Shown one piece after another: positions 28,981-41,834 of a DNA stretch of 64,000 bases (position 1 is its first letter; every line of letters starts with the position of its first letter). Under the pieces are notes generated by a model that was not told the origin of the DNA, ran no database searches, and was given only the letters and a program-made list of their open reading frames with translations. The position numbers were made by a program, and so were the translations under genes. The DNA is from Zelopaecilomyces penicillatus. Taxonomy: Eukaryota > Ascomycota > Sordariomycetes > Hypocreales > Pseudodiploosporaceae. Where the stretch lies: positions 3,472,001-3,536,000 of the forward strand of contig VCCP01000001.1 in assembly GCA_005765155.1 (NCBI GenBank), given 5' to 3'.

Positions 28981-31900
28981 GATGGCGGATGGTTTAACAC
29001 AGAAAGAGGGAAGTCTGATGTGTTGGACACGCGGAAGAGAAGCTCATCAAGAGGAAAGGAGGGAATGGTCGTCTTTTTATCCAGCTGCGCGACGGACAAG
29101 AGTCGGAGAGACACGAGCCACTGTACCCTCACAAAGCTCCAGCAAGGCAAGGGCCCAAGGGCGGGCGTAGATTCAGGTGGGCTGCATGGGCCAGCTTCTG
29201 GATGCACGCACGCGCATGCCGTGGGGTCACGACCGGGGGAGGCCGAGGAATACCTGTAGGTGAGGGAAAGGGTCCGGGTGAGCGACGAGGGGGTTTGTAC
29301 AACTAGGGTTCGATTCAACCATTGGTGGTCGAGCAAAGGGAGACAACTAATCGTGCCGACTCCAAAGATACCATCTCAGACCCCGTCTCGGATGCTCGAC
29401 GCAGACGCCTGCTCGTGGCGTGATGGCTTGCTCGCTTTGGGTAGGAGCCCCCGGACGCTTGGCGCTTGGCGTTTGGCGCTAGTCTAGCTACAGTGGGCTT
29501 AGCCTGGTTCATGGCTCATGGCGAGCTGCCGTTGGGTGTCAAGCATTGAAGCAAGGTGCGATGTAGAGGGCGGGGGCGAAAACGTCCCAGTAACCTAGTG
29601 AGTGCATGGCGATGGAATCCAGCGAACGTCCTCCAGACATCCATCCAGAGGAGTCGGGCACGGTGGGTGCACATGTGCCTTTCCACCACATGATTAGTAC
29701 CTGTCACCACATATTAACTGCCTATCGCAGTACTCCGTATCCAACCATGGAACCTCCCGCCTGCTACACTAACTCCACAAGGCACACGGCCACGATCCAT
29801 TGAGTCCCTAGAACTTGCTCGCGGTCTTGGCTGCCATTGACATACTTCCTTTCTTTGATGGAGCCAGAACTACCTAGTAGGTACCTAGCTATCTGGAAAT
29901 ACCAACCAAGACCACCTTCAGTGCTCGGAAATACGCGCGCCAAAGAGCACCAGCATCCGTCGTCCATTTCGGCCTTGAGACGCCACAAATCTAGACTTCA
30001 GCATCAGGACCTGCCATAAGCAGTCGACTGTTGGTGCTGCTAGCGACGGCTTTGTTACGAGCCCAAAAAGCCAAAAGGGATCTGGGGCCCGATTCCAGGA
30101 CGGGGACAGACAGATTAGGGAGGCTGCTGCACAGGCTAGATACCTACACAAAAAAAAAAACGGCATGGAGAGCAGGGGACAAGCTGAGCAGGGAACTTTT
30201 TCATCCGGGGCTGATGTTGATCCCCATCCAGGGATAGCTCACCTGGGGGAAAGCCCTTTCCGTGACTCCGATGAGAAGGTAGAGAAACACGATGAAGAGA
30301 ACCGACTGAGACAACACGTCCGGCTCAATCTGCTCCCAGCCGTTGAACCAACGACCGGCCAACGACAAGAACAACAGCACGCCCAATCTTTCTCTCGGTT
30401 AACATTCCATGCATGCCACAGGCACTGTACCTACGCAGCACTCGGCTTTTTGCTCAGGCCTCAGCCAAACCTAGCAATGTACACACCACAGTACAAACCG
30501 TACGGAACATTAATGGAAAAAGAACTCACCTCGAGAATATTACGAGGGTGCGGCACGTTCTGCGGCCTCGCACTAGTGGCTGATTTGGCGTGGCGCCGAC
30601 TCTTAATAAGTCTTAAGATAAGCTCCAAGCCTCCATCCGACAACGCAGGTCATCATCTTATTACTGTACCGTCTGTTTTGTCGAGTGATTGATTGTATAT
30701 GGTGCTCTACTAAAACATGGCCCTGTCTTATCCGGGGCACACTCTCAAGTTGGGCCTCCCCGGCGATCTACTTGAATAAGGACGTCGCTCTTGTTGGTGT
30801 TCTTTTGGAGGATATTCAATGCTAAGCACGGCTTGCTCGTTGTTGGAGTTTCTCCGGAAACAGCCATCAGCAGGGCACCTGGCTAACCAAGCAGCCAAGC
30901 CAGCCATTGCCAAGACTAGGGACTTTTGGAATGGCAGAAGCAGATAAGCGCCCGTCGCGCCACAACATCCGCATCCATAGCAATCGTTGTCCAACCGAAC
31001 CGGGGAGTGTCCTGTACTGCATCACCAAGTTTATCAAGAAACGGCCCGTCATGCCCAGCTGATTCCACACAGCGGCGGGTCGATAGGAAGTGATACAACT
31101 AGCCCAGGTCCAGTTTTGATTGCGCGCTGAAAGCTACAGGTGAACGGGGAGGGAACTCGGGGCTCGGGGCTTTCAACAAAAAGAAATCATTATTACAGTT
31201 TGAGTTCCAGCGGGAGGCCGAGTGCACATTATGTTGGCTGGCATGACGGGCTATCCGACGTGCTAGGAAGGAGAGTGGCGGAGCGGGCGTTCATTGCCAT
31301 CAAGAAACCTGTTCCGGGTTATTGATGTTGGATGCTCGTATACATCAGTCTGTGATATTCATTGATTCACTCGTCGCATGCACGACCAACCTGTCGGGAC
31401 AGTTCTCGCGCAAAAGAAACAGGCAACGTGGGCAAAGTCCCGAGTTAGCGGGGACTTTTGACAGATGGAGCCCTCCATGATGAAGTGTCCGAGATTAAAA
31501 CAGCAGGAGAAGGTGTGCATCACCAACCCAACACATCCATCCATCTATCATTTCATCCATTAACCATCACCGGACCGCGCATCGAGGCAGTCTGGGGCGG
31601 TATCCGCCAAGACCTCTGCGTGTTGCACTGGGCAAGCCCACCCGAGAGTGGGACATGAGGGGAGAGAGGAAGGGGTGGTCTCGTGCAAGGAGGGCATATG
31701 TACTTCCTCTTTCGTTTGCCACTGTTTGATGCCAGTTGCAAACGCAAATACAAATACAAGGCAGGTCTGGGGGAAAATGCCAACGGTGAGCCCGCTGGGA
31801 TCCGCACTTGTTCCAGGTTCCGATTCCAGGCTCAGCCTGCCAGCCATTGAATTTGAAGTCGTTGTGCGGGGGAAGTGACTAGGATGCTTGTGTGGGACTG

Positions 31901-33999
31901 GCCTGATTGTCAATTGTTCACGAGCCAACCAACTGCGTGGCAATTGAGAGTTTATTTGTGATCTTTTCTACATGTGCCACCCTAGTCCGGGGCAATCAGT
32001 AAGTGCGGAGTATTACGAAGACAGGGCATGACAGGGAGAGGACGTCCACCAATGCTATGTCTTGATGGTAGGATGGATGTGTGTGGTTGTTGTCAGCCCT
32101 CAATTGAAATTAATGCTGAATAGCTATATCCTCATTCAAACGTCGTTCATTCCAGCAACCTTCACCTACAGATGTGGCGCCTTCAGTCCTGCACCGTGGC
32201 TCGCCAAGCCAGCAGCATCGTTGTCTCAACGCCGATGACATCTCTGGGCATCTCTGGGCATCTCGTGGACCTGGCAGTCTTGGAGCGGCTGTTGTCTTGG
32301 TATGCGTCTGGGCATCTCTGGGCAATCGCTGGGCAATCGCTGGGCATTTCTGGGCGAGCGTGGTGGCTTGACGGGAGAGGCTGGGCGAGCACCGAGCGAT
32401 GACGAAAGAGGGTGTGGGAGCCAAACAGCAAAGGTGTTGGTGCTGTCGACTCCTCAGCATCTCAAGCACCTGTGTGGGCGTTGGTAAATTGGCCGTGTTA
32501 TGTGTGGAAGACCCAGCTAGTCGCCACTAACCACCAAGCAATTATCACGTCCACAACGGGTACCAGCTCACCTATCCCGGGCAGCTACCTGTTACTCCAC
32601 AAATGCGGGTAACCGAGGGCATTTCTGCGGTTGTGCATGCTGGGCATGCTGGGCGGGCACGATGGGCGCTGCGAGTTATCATCCGCTGTAGACTTCGGTT
32701 ATCATAACAGCCGGTTCAGATTTCATTTATTTGCCTTGCCCCCCCGGTCTTCTCCACACCATCGACAAGAGGCAGATAGAGTCCTGTAGGCATTCCTTCG
32801 AATCTTTTGGTCCACTTCTAATTACACAACCTTAATAGCTAGTCTGCCAATCAGCCACCCGAGGCATGTCGCCATACGCCGGCCGGTATTGCCAGAACCC
32901 CTGCCATATCGACAATATTAGCACCGAGGACCTTGTCGACAAAGGGCCTTTGGATATCGGTCGCGTCTGATCCCGGAGTCCCAAATGGGCGATACGGTGG
33001 TCGACTGCTCACCTGATTTCCCCAGCTCATCTTGTTCGCTCGCCGCTGTTTGGAAGAAACTGCCAGCCGATGCACTATTGCTTGTGTGTCGCCTGATCCT
33101 TCGCCATCCATTGTAGGCGTCATTGCTTGGGCGCCCATTGTTGGTCGTTAATGGCCGACGTACAGGAATGCTGATCTAGTTCCCCTCGCCTTTCTCCATG
33201 ACATGCCATGCCATGCCGACCCAAAGCTACACTGCAATCAATGCCTACCTGAGATGGATGGATGCAACTCCGCAGATTCAGCCAGACCCCATGTTCTCCC
33301 CTTAGTACGACGCTAGAATGAACGCCACAGCCAACCCACTACCATACGCCGCCCGTCGATCCTACCCTGTGTGCCTGAACAAACACAACGAATATTACAA
33401 GGGGGGCCGCCACCAAGACAATGTGCTCTCTACAACCACCACACTCATTGGGGCAGGGACTTTGGTCTAGTTTCGGGTTCTAGAACCGCTCTAGCAGGTG
33501 TGTCGGCAGAATCTTTGCCAATCCCGGAGAGCCCACTCAGGTCACTTTTGGGCTGGCATGTTCTACTGTGGCCAACGCAGTCAGTCGTTTCTCTCTGAAT
33601 GCTCTGGGGATTTGCGTATTATCGGTGGCTTTGGGTTTGTGCCGGATCGGGATACTTTGAAATTGCCCACCCTTTACTGTTCCTGCACTATTCGCTTGAG
33701 AGATGGCTACATCTTCGGATGAACCCTATGATGCTTTCCTTCCCGAGCTACCTGCCTATCTCTGTCCTCACATAATTATCCAAACAGAGGCTATATAGCA
33801 TAAAAAAGGCCGGATGGGGACGGACAGTACATGAATCTATCCACATGCCATCACCGCTGTCATGTACGGCACACACCGACCACTTCTCTTTCCAGCTCTG
33901 GTCATGACGCCCGTATCTGACATGGCAAAGCAAGTCTCAGACGGCTCGGCATGACATTGTCGCTGTCGCCGTAAGATCGTTTCCGTGTTCTTGATTTTT
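28981..33999. other. gene-poor region, left part
   Basis: About 5 kb upstream of the OPT gene. Frames up to 175 codons occur but none shows a recognisable motif, consistent start context or splice set. The best candidate is a hydrophobic stretch on the minus strand at 30201-30386 that includes LFIVFLYLLIGVTERAFPQ before a GTGAGC donor-like site, but I could not extend it on either side. A TCTGGGCA-type tandem repeat lies at 32241-32360. Confidence 0.5.
32241..32360. repeat. minisatellite of TCTGGGCA-type units
   Basis: Units such as TCTCTGGGCA and ATCGCTGGGCA recur in two clusters (32241-32264 and 32306-32360), with related CATGCTGGG copies near 32636-32655. The units are 10-11 bases long and imperfect. 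Confidence 0.75.
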
Positions 34000-36900
34000 A
34001 TATACACAAGCGGTTAGCTCTCTCCGGTTTGCGACGCCTCGGCTACCGGTCCTGCCAGAGGTCTTCCCGAAGCCACGGCCGTTCACAAAATGAAGCTGTC
34101 TGACAAGCCTCCCGATTGTTCTCCTGATATTTCCCTCGGTAGAGTCGCCACTATCGTCCTAAAATTCTGCTGTGTATTTTGGGCTAAAAAAAGAGATAAT
34201 ACCTGCCTAAGTCGCAGGTATTCCTTATCTAAAACGAAAGCAACCAATGAAAAGCTAATAAATGCAAAGTGCATAGTGAGATCAATTCATCCGTATTACG
34301 CTCTGCATCATCAACTAATCATCAGACTAGTGGACAGTAGTCTATTTCACAAAGCGTTTTATATATGGTTTCCTTCCATGGAAACGGCAGTGGATACGTG
34401 ATACCGATATACACAACCAATGAGACCGTCAACATATTACATATGTAAGGCGGCTTGTTCCATGGTTTCCAGTGTATGGATTTCGGCCATTAGCCACTAC
34501 AGAGGGACCACAGACAATGATCTCGTACAGATAAGCTGCATGTCAGCAGCACCTTCCATGTCAGCAATTTCCATATCAGCAGATATCACCGCGCCTAGGC
34601 GCTTGTGATGGATCTTCAAACTCCCACAGTGAGCTTAGAGATGTATGAACATGGTGTTCTATTTTTTCTTCTTTACAGTGAATTTGTTCTTTGTGTCAGG
34701 TACACTTCGCCCAGCCTTCCAACACCCCCTTCTGGTTGTTCAAGCTGGGACACCGCGGAAAGGTGATGGGTTTCGGTGGCTGCTTCCAACCAATCAACCA
34801 CTCTTCGTTTGCAAAATTTGGGTGCATCAATTATTTCCAATGGCCACATGATCGATGTGATTTCAAAGGTTGGGGTCAGCAAGCGACTGATGGCTGTCCC
34901 CGGCATACCGTCAAAGGAAGGGATTGCTACAGCAAAACAATCCTTGGCTACCTCGTGTAGTTCGTGGGGGTTCAGATGGAGGGCTGATTAGTCCGCCCAA
35001 ACTAGGCCTTTGAGCATGGGGCGATTGTCCGAGACCCTTCAACCAACCAAAGAAAATGCAGATAGATATCACGCCAATATTGACAACTAACAGGACTAGC
35101 GAACCTGCATCTTTGTTAGATATTCGGGGAGGGGAAGAAGAGGAATTTGCAGAGCTCGGCAAGGCATGTCTCTGGTGTGGTGTCCTGTCAGCCACGAAAG
35201 CCTCCAGGAAGGCTGTCAGAGTGAAGCTGGGTCGGGATCTAACGGGTAGTGTACCCACATCACCACAATATCCAATGTGATACATGTCTGAGTTGGTTTA
35301 CTTTTCCTCAGCTCTTGAAATTGGTGTGGCCGGATGGTTGGATTTTGTGTGGGCAATGATCAGACAGCATCATCCCAACAAACATCAGAGGGCTATTTTT
35401 TTCGGGAGCCGCCAATAGCGAACCTGTTCATCGTGAACAATATCTATCAGGTCTAACAGTACCTTTGAGAAGAGGGGTGTCGCAAGGGCTCGCTCAGCTC
35501 GAATGTTCACCGATTTCCCTCTCATGGAAGCGGCACCCGTTCGACGTCTACAGCCTGAATCATTTGTTAATTGAGGGTCAGCCTAATGGGGGGGAGGGTA
35601 AGGTTGCTTATACTTCACTGCTGAGTGGTCTACTCCATAACACGAAAGCCTTCATTGGGATGAGCAAGTGTTACACGCCATGAGAATTGATTCAGGGTGG
35701 GGATTGATACTAACATCAGAGTAGGGACGCAGCAATCTATCGAAGTAACCCTGATAAGTTGGGTTCATGAGAAGCCACCAACCAGGAATAGTTCTATATT
35801 GCCTATCTATGACTTGTCTTGTTTTTTCGCTTTGTACTTGTAGTGTACCCAATGTGTTTTCTTCCCAATGCAGCCTGCCATCTAGCCGTTTTCTCTCATG
35901 ATGGAATCTCTTCCTGTAGTGAAACCTTTTCTTGACAGCCGTTCAATTTATCACCAACTTCCGTGTCATTGAGGTCATATGTGCTAAGATTGACCACCAA
36001 GAAGGAGAATCTACTCTTAAAACAAGTAATCTGGGGTCTACAGGGTTGAGTCTTCTGGGAGGGTACATGGATCGAGATGATAAGGGACATTACTCTGAGG
36101 CTTAGATGGCATGATGCTTACACTGGCTGATGGACAACTTTTCTTGTGTCGTAAGCAGTAGCCCAAGTCATCTGTAGACCTTTGAGCTTCCGGAGGTAGT
36201 TAGTTCAAGGCAACTGTACCATTTCTACTTGATCTTCTAGCAGGTTCCTAATTGTCAAACGGGGAAATTGACTAGAGCTGACCAGCATCGGACAATGAAC
36301 AGCTCCTATAGCAATGACATCCACAAAAGGTCGAGGACACAAAGATGCTGGAGACTATAGAGAAAAAGGATAAGTCTGCTGGGCCAAGATTAAAAATATG
36401 GTTCAAAATGAGTTATAATGAGTACTGTAGGGTAATCACTCATGGGCTATGGTATGGGATGTAATCATGATTAGCCCCCAATATTGCCAAACAAACTATT
36501 ATAATTCCGATCACAGAGATGATATCACCAAGTCAAGTAAAGATGTGGGTAATAGCACTTGACCTCATTGGCCTCGAAGCATTCAAGATTGTGGAGCCAT
36601 TAATTGCATAACGATATCATTTATGAGTTTCTACCCACATTTTACGTTTGTCGCGATATCCATATCAATAAATTCTTTATCTGAAACAAGGAACTCCTGG
36701 AAAGAGTTTTCTACTATGGTGGATTTTATTTGCAATTAATGAAGAAAATCGGGAACAGCGTTTGTCCTCTTCAAAGAATTGGTCGTTGCAATATTCTGGT
36801 CAATTCGCACAATTTTCTTTTTGCAAATGTCACAGCCAACCTTTTCTCCGTTCTTCCTCTCCCCCGCAACAGACAAATCTATGGCAAGAGTAAGTTTTGA

Positions 36901-37938
36901 GCGAGATAGAGGGGCACTTGAAGACAGGAATTCCCATGATAAGTGGCCGATCTGGTGTGGCATGTCAGTCTGTCATTAAAGTAGAACGATTGAAGCCCTT
37001 GAAAGATACCACAAAGTCTTTGGGGATATATGATCTGTGCTCGTGTACATCTATAGGATATTGCGTTTCTTTCAACTATAATAAGCAGTTCACAGCACTC
37101 AATATCGTGGTTCTGTTTATGGACTTGGAGCAGCTCATGTAACGGGGATAAGAGAGCTATTAATAATAAATCAAATATCCACTGGTTATAAATCCTATGA
37201 TGGTTCCAAATTAATAAAAATCCTAATCTCTTTAAAGTAAATCAGAATTGACGAGGCGCTAGAGGTAATCACCGAAAGTTTGAGAGTTAATTGATGGGGA
37301 GTTTAGAATGGGGGTTAAATAAGCTACCTACCAACATTAAGAACCCACCAGAAAAAGAAGGTTGAAAAAGCTATTTCTATACACATAGAGGAGCAGGATG
37401 CAAATGCTTTCAATTTCAAGGTCTTTGCGTGATGTTTTTGCGACACGGACATGTCTGCTCGGAAGCTGTCATCACTGGGGAGGAACTCTATCAATCACTC
37501 ACATTTTTTATTTATCTTTGTTGGGGGAGGGATGTATCCGATGGATGTATAGCCAGAGAGCAAAATCAGTCTACTAATCCGCCTTTTTACATTGAACTCG
37601 CACGATAATGCATAGATAATTTCACCTGAGTGTTGTATCAGAAGCTGAGTGGTCCTAACCAGAGTCTTGTACAGTCCGCCAATCTTTGGGGGGGGGGGGA
37701 ATAGTACCATGTAGGAATTATATGATAAAGATGGGGAAATTTGCTTTATTTACAATTTTGAGCTTTTCTGTAAGCAAGACGCAGAGAACGGTGTTGCGTG
37801 GCATTAAAATAAAAAGGTAAGGATAAAAAAAAGCTAAGTTGACAGTTTTGGATTGACTTCCGTGTCTTAATGAAAAATATGGGGGGAGTCATGGCATCAT
37901 GTTCGAATGATAATGGCAATTTTACTTTACAGTATTAG

Positions 37939-38196
37939 ATCGAGTTCTTGCACTTCACTCCTGGTAAGCATAATCCATTCTGGTTATTAGAATGTGGTAA
38001 CATTGGATTTCCAGATCCAATGAATTTCAAAAGAGAAGTTGATAAGCGTTTGAGGAGTCGTCTATTTAGACCTCTTGGTAAAATAAGTAAATACAATTTG
38101 AGAATACAGAAGGGCCGGAACATAGAGAGCGAATGCGCTTTTGATGAATACAGCAGTGAGATGAAATGGCAAAATACAGAGTCATCTCTCTGGTAA
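37939..38196 (+). other. isolated AT-rich exon-like fragment (85 codons)
   Basis: After a TATTAG acceptor-like site the frame reads IEFLHFTPGKHNPFWLLECG, NIGFPDPMNFKREVDKRLR and FRPLGKISKYNLRIQKG, and stops with TAA at 38194-38196. The composition (Trp, Cys, Gly, balanced charge) looks protein-like, but nearly all third positions are A or T, unlike neighbouring genes. No start exon could be found upstream. It could be the last exon of a decayed or poorly modelled gene, or chance. I do not recognise the family. Confidence 0.3.
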
Positions 38197-38590
38197 CTGC
38201 AGCAAGGTCAATTACGAGACGTATTTCGATTGCGTTAAAATATCATTCTAGGGCATCGACAGTTTGTAGAGCTCAATTAGCAGATCGAAAGGTTGACAGT
38301 GAGAGTGGAATGTAGACAGGGTTGCGGATTTGAGTGTTAATAACCACAACGGTTAACTAGCTGCACCCAGTGTAGGCGAGGCTTGATCTATTATCTTTGG
38401 TTGTTGGGTTTTGTAGTTCTATCACATACCGATGATATATGTTTAGTCCTTCGAAAATGTGGAAAGAAGAAGGAAACGGAGCGTCAATCCACAGTTTTGC
38501 AAAATTCTCTCAGCTCATGGTTTCAATAAAACAAAGGGGGAGATGTGAGACTTAGCCAGTCATTATGTTCTTTAAGACGAAACTTTTGTA

Positions 38591-38626
38591 CATAATCGTC
38601 ATCGTCATCGTCATCGTCATTGTCAT
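38591..38626. repeat. TCATCG hexanucleotide repeat
   Basis: About five near-perfect copies (ATCGTC phase) end in a TCATTG variant, inside the gene-poor region. Confidence 0.8.
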
Positions 38627-39867
38627 TTAGTCGCAAAACTGAATGTGGCCAATGTGCAGAATTATATCAAACCGTAAAGCCATTTAAACGAGCTCCCGTT
38701 GCAAGAATGGTATGGAATTGCTGCCATCAGCAACGGCACGTGCGAATGTTTCGCCTTTGGATAGACCCAGAACCTCTCACAGGTTCTGTAAATGCTGGGG
38801 ATTGATTACTGGTAGCGAGATTTGGTAATGCCAAAACTCTCCCCTATGCACATATTTGCAAGGACATGACACGACAAGCTGAGAAAGAGCCTCATTCTGT
38901 CACAAAAAAAAAACCCAAAAAAAAACCGCGCCCGTTGAGAACAAAACGCCACTAATAGCCCCGTGCTTTCTTGGGTGGTGGTGGAAATTTGCCAAGGCTG
39001 AAACGAATACTAAACTCCTCCCTACTTAATCTCAAACCAGGCGAAGCGGAGGGCTGGTTATGGCGAATCTCGAGGCACGTTGATAAAAACGGTCCCTGCT
39101 GGGCCATTGCGCGGCAGCCTTTCTCTTTCAAATTAAGAGAATTTGAGAAGATGAAGCCCATGCCTGCAAATTTTGTACACACATTTGCCATCATTCTGAC
39201 TAATAATGGGTGAATGGATAGATGACATGTTGACTTCCTCTCACAAAGTCTATGAACAGTACTTAATTACCCTGCAGAGTAATAAGCCAAGGGGGGCCCT
39301 TGCTCGGAGGTTTCCTAAATGGGTGATTAGCTCAGAAAATAGAAAGCAAAAAAAAAAAAGGAAAGAAAAAAAGTCAGATAGGGGGCAGCTTCTAATTTAG
39401 CAACAACCACGAATCGCTTACAACGTCTCGTATTCCAGCCCCCCATTGTAAACCGCGTGGCAACACAGGGGAAACCACCAACCATTGGCTGAGGGTGTGG
39501 AGCAGATGTCTTGGTTTTTTGGTAGGGCCAGGGGACACCCAATATTATTAGCTGCTAAACTTCATCGCTCACGGACGCGACGGTTCGCGAGCCTCTCGGG
39601 AGTCGGCATCGTAATGCCGTAGGAGCCGTAGGAGTCGCCATTTGTTCGCCGCCTGGCTCCGCCTTGCCCTGCAGGCTGACATTCTCATCTTCTATAACAA
39701 ACACCATCTTCAGCCTCTTCCACTCGTTCGCCATCTGTTTTCTGCTTCTCTGTTATTAATCAAATCTATCCGTCACTCGTTTTTCGACTCACTAAACGAC
39801 CCCTTTCAGCGTCGCATCCATTCGTTTCTCGTACCCGAAGCCGAATCTTTTTTTCACCCCCCGAATA

Positions 39868-40560
39868 ATGGCAATCCTCTCCATCGCCTCTGCGGCGCTT
39901 GTTCTCCTCGCAGCCTCTCCGGCTCTCGCACGAACCGACATTGCGGGCTGCACATACTACGACTCCGTTGTTGTTGTCAACCATGTGCCCTCCTACAACA
40001 CGCGCATCTGGTACGTTCCCGGCTCGGGTGAGCTGTGCGAGCTTCTCGACTGCGGCGGAGGTCGCGCTCCACCTAAGACCACTGTCCCCGGATGCCCTCA
40101 GTACGTGGGAACTGCCACCTACTCGCCCAAGTTCATAGACCCCAAGACGCTTGGTGGCGCTCCGCCCGCAAAGACCACCGCGGCTGCCGAGACCGAGACC
40201 GAGTCGCCAGAGGCACCGCTCACAACAACACCGCCTGCGCTCACGTCGTCATCGGGATCCTCCTCAGTCGTAGAGACCGAGACCGAGACCGATACCGATA
40301 CTGAGACTGAGACTGAGACTGAGACTGAGACTGATGGAACTGTTTCGGGGACCAGCGCAGTCACCACCGCAGCTGACACGCGTGTCACCACCATGGCTAC
40401 TTCGACAGGTATCCAGAGCAATGCCACTGGCAGCGCTTCGAGCACAAGCTCAGGGTCTCCCAAGACAACGAGCTCCGGCTCTGGTGCCGTCCCAACCGCC
40501 GCTGCTGTTCTAGGATCGTGCCTTGTTGCTGGTATCGCAGCATGTGTGGGGATGATGTAA
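39868..40560 (+). CDS. GPI-anchored cell-wall/surface protein with Thr-Glu/Asp repeat
   Basis: An intronless gene of 230 residues. A signal peptide is clear (MAILSIASAALVLLAASPALA, likely cut before RTD). Residues 22-95 form a small Cys-containing domain: GCTYYDSVVVVNHVPSYNTR, GELCELLDCGGGRAPPKT and VPGCPQYVGTATYSPKF, with five or more Cys likely paired. Then come Ser/Thr-rich sequence and an alternating repeat of Thr-Glu/Asp at about 135-155 (ETETDTDTETETE), then more Ser/Thr/Gly. The C-terminus has a small-residue omega region (SSGSG) and a hydrophobic tail AAAVLGSCLVAGIAACVGMM, typical of GPI addition. It is likely on the plasma membrane or wall and O-glycosylated. The Cys domain is one I do not recognise by name. 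Length variation in the repeat is expected between strains. Confidence 0.82.
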   Translation: MAILSIASAALVLLAASPALARTDIAGCTYYDSVVVVNHVPSYNTRIWYVPGSGELCELLDCGGGRAPPKTTVPGCPQYVGTATYSPKFIDPKTLGGAPPAKTTAAAETETESPEAPLTTTPPALTSSSGSSSVVETETETDTDTETETETETETDGTVSGTSAVTTAADTRVTTMATSTGIQSNATGSASSTSSGSPKTTSSGSGAVPTAAAVLGSCLVAGIAACVGMM

Positions 40561-41834
40561 TGTGTCATCAAAACTGTATAGATTCTTGAGTGTTTGGGCA
40601 ATCTTGAACACAAATTTATTATATTGAATCTTGTGCAATTAGATTGAAGTAAATTCAGCATTTTGGGTTTGACTGTTATTCCTTGGGTTGTGATGTCGCT
40701 CCTGTTGCACTCGCCATTATACATGATATCTGAGACAATGTGTTGAGGCCATTGCTTATCACGATTGTTTTTTTTTAGTAAGAAATGCAGAATATGTCTT
40801 GAACTCTGTAAGGTTTGCAAAAGCCAGCTCGTTTTTACTCCGCTGTTCAAGCATTAGGACTGTGACAGATTTGTTGGCAATAAATCTGTTGTTGCTTTTG
40901 GTATAGTATCTTTAGCGTCATGTATGTGTCTACATCGAGTTGTTCAACTTAGTCACTTGATTGTTGACTTGCCAAGTTGCGAGTTGGCTGGTTCGGGTTC
41001 TCTGTTCAATCTCTTTCTCAGCTGCGATTTCCCCACCTTGTTGAATCTTAAAAGAGCAGCAAGAAAGCATCAGACGAGGAACGAACAAGTCGTAGACGCG
41101 TTGAAGGCCGAGGTAAACCGGGGAAACGCAAAGGCAGCTAAGCTATTGCAGACTCTCCGACACTAAGGCCAATCAATGCAGGGACTTCTGTATAGAAAGA
41201 CAAGTCGCGACGTGGAACCCATTGCATTGTCGATCATATGCGAGCAGAGTGCATTGTCAAGACTATTTATTGCCTAGCGCACCGGACTTATCATGGCAAG
41301 TAAGGGCCTTGTTAATAAAACAATGAGAAAAGGTCAGGGAAAGAGAGTGAATGGCAAACGAGCCCCGTCGCCAATCCTCCTTGATGCTATGTAGGTATCT
41401 TGGTTCATCGCGGCCCCAGTTCAGCCACCGTTTCAATCCCGCCATTCTTCGGCCCGCGACCGCCTTGGGGGTGACTGGAGGAGAAATACACTGGCATGGA
41501 TATTGTCTTCTTTGTGCATACTTATTACAAGGGCAGCAACTCCAGCACCACTGACTCGTATGAACTTACCTGATACTACAGTACAATGTGTGCAATGGAA
41601 TGCGTTATTAGCGCCTTGAAAGTAAAAAGACAGTATTAAATACCCTCGAGATGAAATTCTGCCGTGCTGCTAGATCCAGCCAAGACAGGCAAAAATGTCA
41701 ATGAAATAAATTGCTAGCATGCTTACCAAGTTCGGCGGAGCATAACTATACTTTGGTTTTCTTTTTCAACATGACTTTTTCCTTATCAATCTGCCACTTA
41801 CCTTAGTGAGACAAAATAGGGTACCAGTCGACTA
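40561..41834. other. intergenic with one doubtful short frame
   Basis: A plus-strand frame at 40924-41166 ends in a charged, helix-like segment (LKRAARKHQTRNEQVVDALK and NRGNAKAAKLLQTLRH). It has an ATG, but the first half is hydrophobic and unconvincing; an acceptor (AAAAG at 41053) could make it a terminal exon. No gene is called. Confidence 0.35.

Larger units (their letters stand above)
34000..39867. other. AT-richer gene-poor region
   Basis: Sequence from about 34 to 38.9 kb is visibly AT-richer than the gene-dense flanks, with homopolymer runs (G12 at 37688-37699, poly-A near 38902-38925 and 39348-39372) and a TCATCG repeat. No transposase, reverse transcriptase, terminal repeat or intact gene was recognised. 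The last 500 bases are pyrimidine-rich and serve as the promoter and leader of the GPI-protein gene. Confidence 0.5.

Noticed and set aside
30165..30692. Plus-strand frame of 175 codons in the gene-poor region
   Set aside because: No recognisable motif, poor composition and an overlapping opposite-strand frame of equal quality.
32241..32360. Regular short repeats considered as a CRISPR-like array
   Set aside because: Units are 10-11 bases, contiguous and imperfect, with no spacers; this is a minisatellite in a eukaryote.
32851..33138. Minus-strand frame of 95 codons with an ATG
   Set aside because: Looks weakly protein-like, but no homology, splice partners or codon bias could be shown.
34911..35285. 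Minus-strand frame with one hydrophobic segment in the AT-rich region
   Set aside because: A single membrane-like segment without conserved sequence or splice support.
40119..40850. Minus-strand frame of 243 codons with a Ser-Val repeat
   Set aside because: It is the reverse complement of the Thr-Glu repeat in the GPI-protein gene.
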